Shown here: positions 35,339 through 40,593 of the stretch, in pieces | Layout: each line of letters begins with the position of its first letter | How positions within the stretch are numbered: the stretch's first letter is position 1 | NCBI GenBank assembly: GCA_028819495.1 | Contig: JAPPLI010000125.1 | Span: forward strand, 1-40,593 | From: Gammaproteobacteria bacterium | GTDB lineage: Bacteria; Pseudomonadota; Gammaproteobacteria; Eutrophobiales; Eutrophobiaceae | Direction: 5' to 3' | Length of the DNA stretch: 40,593 bases | Notes under the pieces: generated by a model | The model's database searches: none | The model's input: the letters and a program-made list of their open reading frames with translations, nothing else | What the model was told of the DNA's origin: nothing | Program-made: the position numbers and the translations under genes

Positions 35339-36346
35339 ATGGCCATAAAAATCAGTGTCATGCTTACCGGATCCCATCCCATGCATGATTACATCTGGAT
35401 GGCCGGACAGATTGAGAGTTATGGATTTGATGAATTGCATATTGCCGATGATTTGATCATGCGTCCGGCATGGCCGATTCTCACACTTATCGGACACCAT
35501 ACGGAACGAATAACACTGGGACCTGCCATCGTAACACCAAAAATTGCCCATCCTGTCTATCACGCAACCAACCTGGCCGCGCTGGATGAACTCACTGGGG
35601 GACGCGCAGTATGCGGAGTCGGGCGCGGTGGTTTGAACACACTTATCGGTATTGAAAAACCGTATAGAACCACGCAAATGCTGCGCGAAGCCGTTACGGT
35701 AATGCGCAAGGTAATTGCCCGTGACGCTATGCCTTTCACGGGTGAGTTTTTCTCGACAACCGGTGAATTGCTACTGCATCAACAACCTGTCCGCAGTGAA
35801 ATACCCATGTTTATAGGCACCTGGGGGCCGAAAATTTCGCAGCTCGGCGGTGAGATCGCCATCGGCATCAAGGCAGATTGTGTCGCTGATCCGGAATATT
35901 TGAAAATACTGCGAGATAACGTTCATATCGGGGCTGAACGGGCCGGCCGTGACCCGTCTGAATCTGAGATCATCATTGGCCCGTTATGTTCAATTTCCAT
36001 GGACCGGACTGCAGCCGTCAGTATGATGAAGCAACTTCTTGCCATCTTTCTGCCTTTCACCTCACCCATGAAAGAAGCCCACGGCATAGATGATGATTGT
36101 ATCAGGATGGCCAATGCCGCCTATCTTGAGGGGGACCATTCAAAAGCGGAATCATTTGTGCCGGATGAAGCCGTACGCGCATTCTCGTTAACGGGAACAC
36201 CGGATGATGTCATACCGCAGATTGAGGCGCTGGTGGATGCAGGCGCAACACATATCGCTTTCGGACCGCCACTGGGGCCGGATTTCAAGGAATCCATCCG
36301 GCTACTGGGCGAAAAAGTGCTCCCCTGTTTTCGTTCCGGAACGTGA
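35339..36346 (+). CDS. LLM-class flavin-dependent oxidoreductase (first)
   Basis: 335-residue TIM-barrel protein of the luciferase-like monooxygenase superfamily, close to the methylenetetrahydromethanopterin-reductase/F420 branch in layout (KISVMLTGSHPMHDYIW, GFDELHIADDL, ERITLGPAIVTP, GRAVCGVGRGG, FIGTWGPKISQLGG). The cofactor is FMNH2 or F420; FMN is likelier in a proteobacterium. GGGAG stands eight bases before the ATG. It follows HyuAB by 27 bases and precedes the second NTF2-like gene. In a catabolic setting it might mono-oxygenate or dehydrogenate the substrate. A second member of the superfamily closes the window, but no partner reductase is seen. Confidence 0.87.
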   Translation: MAIKISVMLTGSHPMHDYIWMAGQIESYGFDELHIADDLIMRPAWPILTLIGHHTERITLGPAIVTPKIAHPVYHATNLAALDELTGGRAVCGVGRGGLNTLIGIEKPYRTTQMLREAVTVMRKVIARDAMPFTGEFFSTTGELLLHQQPVRSEIPMFIGTWGPKISQLGGEIAIGIKADCVADPEYLKILRDNVHIGAERAGRDPSESEIIIGPLCSISMDRTAAVSMMKQLLAIFLPFTSPMKEAHGIDDDCIRMANAAYLEGDHSKAESFVPDEAVRAFSLTGTPDDVIPQIEALVDAGATHIAFGPPLGPDFKESIRLLGEKVLPCFRSGT

Positions 36347-36371
36347 CTGTACACAATACAGGAGGATACTG

Positions 36372-36803
36372 ATGGTAAATGATAACGAAAAACTGCTGGC
36401 TGAATATCCTGCGGCATGGTCGGCGCACGACATTGAAAAAATAAAATCCTTTTTTAACGAGGATTGCATTTATGAAGATCCTACACTGGGCGTACAAAAA
36501 CAGGGCAAGGACGGGTTACTGGAATTTATAAGTGATATATTTGAAATGCAGCCTGATTTCCATCTTGAGTATCAACACTGTTTTGCAACGGATACGCACG
36601 GCGCTGCCCTGTGGACAATCAGTAATACCTGGAATGGTCATTTTCATGGAGTGGATTGCACCGGAAAAAGAGTGAGCTTCAGCGGTGTAACATTGTTTGA
36701 GTTCAAGAATGGCAAAATCAGCCGGAACACCGATTATTGGGACCTGACTCCTCTACTCGCGCAGTTGGGCGTATTAACGGACGAACTGCGGAACTGCAAG
36801 TGA
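36372..36803 (+). CDS. NTF2-like/SnoaL-like protein (second of operon)
   Basis: 143 residues from ATG 36372, chosen because GGAGGA (36361-36366) lies six bases upstream; longer frames overlap the preceding gene. The fold features are an N-terminal amphipathic helix (LLAEYPAAWSAHDIEKIKSFF), the NEDCIYEDPTLG turn typical of SnoaL-type proteins, and a final FKNGKISRNTDYWD strand. It is not an obvious copy of the 31003 protein, so there are two distinct NTF2-like enzymes in one operon. The Asp/Glu at EDPT and the DYWD aspartate are candidate acid/base residues, but this is inference. Confidence 0.75.
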   Translation: MVNDNEKLLAEYPAAWSAHDIEKIKSFFNEDCIYEDPTLGVQKQGKDGLLEFISDIFEMQPDFHLEYQHCFATDTHGAALWTISNTWNGHFHGVDCTGKRVSFSGVTLFEFKNGKISRNTDYWDLTPLLAQLGVLTDELRNCK

Positions 36804-36861
36804 TCCACACACGAATGTCGAGCCCGATTAAGCTGCCGCCTTTATCCAACGTTAAAAAAAT

Positions 36862-37365
36862 ATGGTCCTGCACGTAAAGACCCGCATTAATAATGAAGCG
36901 GCACAGTTTTTGTGTGAGCCGCATGAAACCGCATTGCAGGCATTGCGCAACCGGTTGCGCCTGACAGGAACAAAAGAAGGCTGTAATACGGGAGATTGCG
37001 GTTCGTGTTCCGTCATCCTGAATGACCGATTGGTGTGCGCGTGCCTGGTGCTTGCGGTAGAACTTGACGGGCAATCCGTGCATACCGTGGAGGGGATTGC
37101 CCGGGGAAACAACCTGCATCCCGTACAAAAGAAAATACTGGAACACGGGGCGTTGCAATGCGGCATCTGCACCCCTGGTATTGTGGTTGCCGCTAAAGCA
37201 TTACTGGACTGCAACCCGGAACCTGATGAAGAGCAGGTAAGGTTCTGGCTGGCGGGTAACCTCTGCCGCTGTACGGGCTACGACAAGATCGTCCGTGCAG
37301 TGCTGGGCGCTGCCCTGGAATTACGAAATGAAAACAATAACAAGGCTTCTGCGCACATCTCATGA
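36862..37365 (+). CDS. 2Fe-2S subunit of molybdenum hydroxylase
   Basis: 167-residue electron-transfer subunit of the xanthine oxidase family. First cluster: GCNTGDCGSC (about 41-50) and a later Cys in CACLVLAV. Second cluster: ALQCGICTPG (about 96-105) and NLCRCTGY (about 132-139). These are all eight ligands of the family's two 2Fe-2S clusters. It ends in an ATGA overlap with the Moco subunit gene (37362-37365). No ribosome site is visible before the ATG, only an A-rich run, so translation may depend on the upstream gene. The typical FAD subunit gene is not nearby. Confidence 0.92.
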   Translation: MVLHVKTRINNEAAQFLCEPHETALQALRNRLRLTGTKEGCNTGDCGSCSVILNDRLVCACLVLAVELDGQSVHTVEGIARGNNLHPVQKKILEHGALQCGICTPGIVVAAKALLDCNPEPDEEQVRFWLAGNLCRCTGYDKIVRAVLGAALELRNENNNKASAHIS

Positions 37366-39605
37366 AGTATAAATATATCGGCACACGTCCTGTTCGCCCG
37401 GACGGACTCGACAAGGTAACCGGCCGTGCGGATTACGGCGCGGACTTATTTCTGCCGGGGATGATCCACGGCAAAGTGTTGCGTAGCCCATATGCCCATG
37501 CCCGCATCAAATCCATCGATATGAGTAGAGCCCTGGCACTCGATGGCGTGCTTGCCGTTGCCTGCCGGGATGATTTCCCGACCCTGGCCGGGATAAAGGT
37601 TGAGGGCATTGTTCTGCCGATAGACGTTATTACCCAGTCGAAAAATGTCGTGGCGCGGGACAAGGCGCTTTATCACGGTCACGCGGTTGCGGCCGTTGCC
37701 GCCACTACTGACGAAATCGCTGAACATGCATTGAAACTGATCGATGTCGACTACGAGGCATTACCCCATGTTTTAACGATTGATGCGGCGTTAGCGCCTG
37801 GCGCGCCGGTTATTGATGAGCAAATAGCCATGGAAAATTCAACGGAGAAGCAGACCGAACCGCCCAACCTTGCCATGCGCAGCGTCCTGGAACGTGGCGA
37901 TATCGAAGGCGGTTTCGCCGAGGCTGACCTGGTTGTTGAAAGGACGTTCACGACGCCGGCCGTACACCAGGGATATATTGAGCCGCATGGATGTGTAGTC
38001 AGTGTCAATGAAGAGGGCAAGGTCGATATATGGTGCTCCACACAAGGAGGTTTTGCCGTGCGCGCCTATACCGCTTACATTCTCGGGATGGACACGGCCG
38101 ACATCAAGGTCACATCCAGCGAGATCGGCGGTGGTTTCGGAGGAAAGCTGATGCCTTACCTGGAACCGCTTGCCGCGATCCTGTCACGTAAATCGGGCAG
38201 GCCGGTCAAGATGACCATGACAAGGGAAGAGGTCTTCACGGCAACCGGTCATGCGCCTGCCACCCGCATCAGGTTAAAGGCAGGCGCTGTTAAATCCGGG
38301 AAACTGACAGCGCTGGATGCTTACCTGGAATACGAAGCCGGGGCGTTCCGGGGAGGCTCCATGTACGAGGCGCAAATGAATATCTTTTCCTGCTATAACG
38401 CACCTGCCATGCATGTGGAAGGTATTGACGTGCTGGTAAACAAGCTCAACGTGACGCCTTATCGCGCCCCCGGTTTACCGCAGGCATTATTGGCTTGCGA
38501 AAGTGTGATTGATGAACTGGCGCGCGGACTGCAACTGGACCCCATCGATTTTCGATTGTCAAATGTGAACAGGGAGGGTGACAGGAACCTGTTCGGAATA
38601 AAGCTGGGGCCGCTTGGATTGGAAGAATCCTTGTTGCGCGCCAAAAACCATCCGCACTACCTGGCAAAACTCCCGCCCGGCCATGGCCGCGGGATTGCCT
38701 GTGCGTTTTACCATGGCGGCAGTTGTCATTCCAGTGCGACGATCCACCTGATGGAAAACGGAAGAATCAACCTGCTGGTCGGCACACCGGACATCGGCGG
38801 TTCCCGTGCCTCCATGGCCTTAATGGTGGCGGAAACGCTGGATGTGCCGGTGTCATCGATAACACCGCTGGTAGCGGATACCGAGACCGTCGGATTTTCT
38901 GATGTCACCGGCGGCAGCCGTGTAACCCTGGCAACGGGCAAGGTGGTGGTACAGGCAGCAGAACAGGTTAAACAGGAGTTATGTAAACGAGCCGCGATGA
39001 CATGGGATATCGACGTTGACAACGTCTATTGGCAGGCAGGCGCAGCCCATGCGCGTAATTCAAATCAATCCGGACTGGGGATAGCGGAACTCGCCCGGAC
39101 AGCTTATAAGACCGGTGGCGCAATCAGTACCAGCGCGTCTGAAAATACCAGTGGCGCAGCGCCCAGTTGTGCAGTCGATCTTGTCGATATAAACGTGGAT
39201 AAGGAGACAGGTAAAGTCAATATAGAGAGATTTACAACGTTCCAGGATGCAGGTATAGCAATCCACCCCGATTATGTCGAAGGCCAGATGCAAGGTGGTG
39301 TGGCCCAGGGCATAGGCTGGGCTTTGAATGAAGAGTACATATATGACGAGGCGGGCAAAATGGTCAACCCGGGCTTTCTGGATTATCGCATTCCTGTCGC
39401 CAACGATCTGCCGATGATAGATACCGTGATAGTTGAAGTGCCAAATCCGGAACACCCTTATGGTGTACGAGGCGTAGGCGAAACGCCTATATGCGCCCCG
39501 ATGGCTGCGGTGGCGATCGCTGTCAATCGCGCTTTGGGGACTGCGATATGTGACATGCCTCTTAAACCGTCAAGAGTAATGCAGGCAATTCAGGGAATCC
39601 AGTGA
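37362..39605 (+). CDS. Molybdopterin-binding hydroxylase subunit (xanthine dehydrogenase family)
   Basis: 747-residue catalytic subunit carrying the Mo-MCD or Mo-MPT cofactor. The a/b-hammerhead domain (about 20-125) begins VTGRADYGADLFLPGM. The Moco domains have EIGGGFGGKLMP (about 253-264), a YRAPGLPQA loop (about 366) and the active-site glutamate in GVGETP (about 704-709). The order of small Fe-S chain and large Moco chain without a FAD gene resembles isoquinoline 1-oxidoreductase and nicotinate hydroxylase systems, which can pass electrons to cytochromes. It ends in a GTGA overlap with the next luciferase-like gene. Hydroxylation next to a ring nitrogen is the expected chemistry. Confidence 0.93.
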   Translation: MKYKYIGTRPVRPDGLDKVTGRADYGADLFLPGMIHGKVLRSPYAHARIKSIDMSRALALDGVLAVACRDDFPTLAGIKVEGIVLPIDVITQSKNVVARDKALYHGHAVAAVAATTDEIAEHALKLIDVDYEALPHVLTIDAALAPGAPVIDEQIAMENSTEKQTEPPNLAMRSVLERGDIEGGFAEADLVVERTFTTPAVHQGYIEPHGCVVSVNEEGKVDIWCSTQGGFAVRAYTAYILGMDTADIKVTSSEIGGGFGGKLMPYLEPLAAILSRKSGRPVKMTMTREEVFTATGHAPATRIRLKAGAVKSGKLTALDAYLEYEAGAFRGGSMYEAQMNIFSCYNAPAMHVEGIDVLVNKLNVTPYRAPGLPQALLACESVIDELARGLQLDPIDFRLSNVNREGDRNLFGIKLGPLGLEESLLRAKNHPHYLAKLPPGHGRGIACAFYHGGSCHSSATIHLMENGRINLLVGTPDIGGSRASMALMVAETLDVPVSSITPLVADTETVGFSDVTGGSRVTLATGKVVVQAAEQVKQELCKRAAMTWDIDVDNVYWQAGAAHARNSNQSGLGIAELARTAYKTGGAISTSASENTSGAAPSCAVDLVDINVDKETGKVNIERFTTFQDAGIAIHPDYVEGQMQGGVAQGIGWALNEEYIYDEAGKMVNPGFLDYRIPVANDLPMIDTVIVEVPNPEHPYGVRGVGETPICAPMAAVAIAVNRALGTAICDMPLKPSRVMQAIQGIQ

Positions 39606-40593
39606 AGATAGGATTTGGCCTCATAACCTGCCAGGCCCATCCTGATGACTCAAGAAGTGGGGCTGATCGGTACCGCGATGCCATTGACCAGGCTGTAGCA
39701 GCAGAGCGGCTGGGTTTCGATTCTGTATGGGTCTCCGAACATCATTTTGTCGATGACGGTTATATGCCATCGGTGCTGCCGATGTGCGCAGCGATTGCAG
39801 CAAGAACCAGCCAGATAACAATAGGGACAGCCGTGGTGCTTGTGCCTTTTTATGAGCCGCTACGCCTTGCAGAAGATGCGGCAACTGTCGATCTGATCTC
39901 AGGCGGGCGGTTCATTCTTGGATTGGGCCAAGGCTGGCGTCCCGAAGAATTTGATGCGTTCAATGTTCCTCCGCAAAGTCGGGCCCGGATACTCCAGGAT
40001 ACGGTTACCGTCTTGCGTCAGGCATGGTCAGAGGGAACGGTAAGCGGTGGAGAACTGTTGAGTTATCCGAACGTGGCGGTAAGACCCAAGCCTGTTGCTG
40101 CCGGCAGCATACCGATCTGGATTGGCGCAACGGTCGAACGCTCGATTCGACGCACAGGCAGAATAGCAAACGGATTTATTGCCGGCGGCGGTCTGGAGGA
40201 ACCCTACACGCCGGAGGAATTCCGTAACCAACTGTCATGGATAAATGAGGAACGCGAAGCCCTGAGCGATCCGGGAATATTCACATCTTGTATGTTTCTC
40301 CCGACCTATGCTTCCACCGGGTCCGATCCCTGGAAACAGGTTCGTGATTATGTGCACTACACTTACTGGAAATACGAAGACATGGCATATGCCCGTAGCC
40401 GCACCGAACCTTCAAACAAACCGCCGTCCCTCTCCCGGGGACGAGAAACTTTCCTTCGTGAAAACGGGATCACAGGCAGTCCTGAGGCCGTAGCGGAGAA
40501 AATCCGGCGCTTCGCAAAGGTGGCCGGCAGCGAATTTCATTATATTGCACGCTTGTACTGGCCGGGAATGCCCAGGGAACGCCAGCGGGAAGC
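39602..40593 (+). CDS. LLM-class flavin-dependent oxidoreductase (second, truncated by window end)
   Basis: Open frame from GTG 39602, overlapping the molybdenum-hydroxylase stop, to the window edge with no stop, so at least 330 residues. The start reads MKIGFGLITCQAHPDD, followed by AAERLGFDSVWVSEHHFVDDG (the luciferase-like EHH motif), TIGTAVVLVPFYEPLRLAED and GLGQGWRPEEF. The EHH-type signature and length point to the bacterial-luciferase/alkane-monooxygenase style branch, distinct from the 35339 enzyme. GTGA coupling to the Moco subunit places it in the same pathway. C-terminus unseen. Confidence 0.86.
   Translation, partial: MKIGFGLITCQAHPDDSRSGADRYRDAIDQAVAAERLGFDSVWVSEHHFVDDGYMPSVLPMCAAIAARTSQITIGTAVVLVPFYEPLRLAEDAATVDLISGGRFILGLGQGWRPEEFDAFNVPPQSRARILQDTVTVLRQAWSEGTVSGGELLSYPNVAVRPKPVAAGSIPIWIGATVERSIRRTGRIANGFIAGGGLEEPYTPEEFRNQLSWINEEREALSDPGIFTSCMFLPTYASTGSDPWKQVRDYVHYTYWKYEDMAYARSRTEPSNKPPSLSRGRETFLRENGITGSPEAVAEKIRRFAKVAGSEFHYIARLYWPGMPRERQRE

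Overview
The window looks like a chromosome segment of a gammaproteobacterium, possibly an uncultured relative of environmental aerobic lineages. The evidence is the minus-strand order hflX-hflK-hflC-yjeT(DUF2065)-hisZ-purA, then tRNA-Leu(CAG), then rnr-rlmB, which is the classical purA/hfl neighbourhood of Gammaproteobacteria with the hisZ-purA coupling seen in pseudomonad-like lineages. These genes are GC-rich and tightly packed. They form the backbone (3300-12355), and accessory blocks lie on both sides. This reading rests on gene content and order only; no database search was possible.

Region by region. (1) 77-3202: an AT-richer three-gene restriction-modification block (adenine methyltransferase, small DxK endonuclease, EVE-like plus NucS-like nuclease) placed just downstream of rlmB. 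(2) 3300-12355: the backbone. hflX has no ordinary start codon for its full N-terminus and probably uses ATT behind a strong Shine-Dalgarno. (3) 12430-12623: a pair of REP-like palindromes carrying GGTCAGAGTAAAA cores, exactly where hfq would be expected. (4) 12649-17146: a secreted esterase translationally coupled to an xanthine-dehydrogenase-family molybdenum hydroxylase (fused Fe-S/Moco chain plus FAD chain), with a convergent MFS transporter gene (17143-18390). (5) 18394-23537: a mosaic island of toxin-antitoxin and nuclease genes: a HicA-like fragment, its putative antitoxin, a PD-(D/E)XK-like gene split by a -1 frameshift at an A8 run, an EVE/Mrr-like nuclease, a small membrane protein, structured inverted repeats and an intact vapBC pair. 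It is bracketed by two 64-base direct repeats derived from the hicA-like 5' end. (6) 23533-30838: an exported amidohydrolase, a Spy/CpxP-like protein, an AGCS symporter with a large inserted domain, two tandem Nramp-related transporters lacking the metal-binding motifs, and an AraC-type regulator. (7) 31003-40593 (runs off the window): a plus-strand operon of two NTF2/SnoaL-like proteins, a HyuA-HyuB fusion, two luciferase-like monooxygenases (the second truncated by the window end) and a two-chain molybdenum hydroxylase.

The most interesting functional unit is region 7 with its divergent AraC regulator. Molybdenum hydroxylases insert water-derived oxygen next to a ring nitrogen, flavin luciferase-like enzymes mono-oxygenate or cleave rings, and HyuAB enzymes open cyclic amides with ATP. 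Together they suggest a regulated catabolic pathway for an N-heterocyclic compound whose identity is not readable from sequence. The AGCS and Nramp-like transporters and the exported amidohydrolase next door could serve uptake and preliminary processing, but that link is inference.
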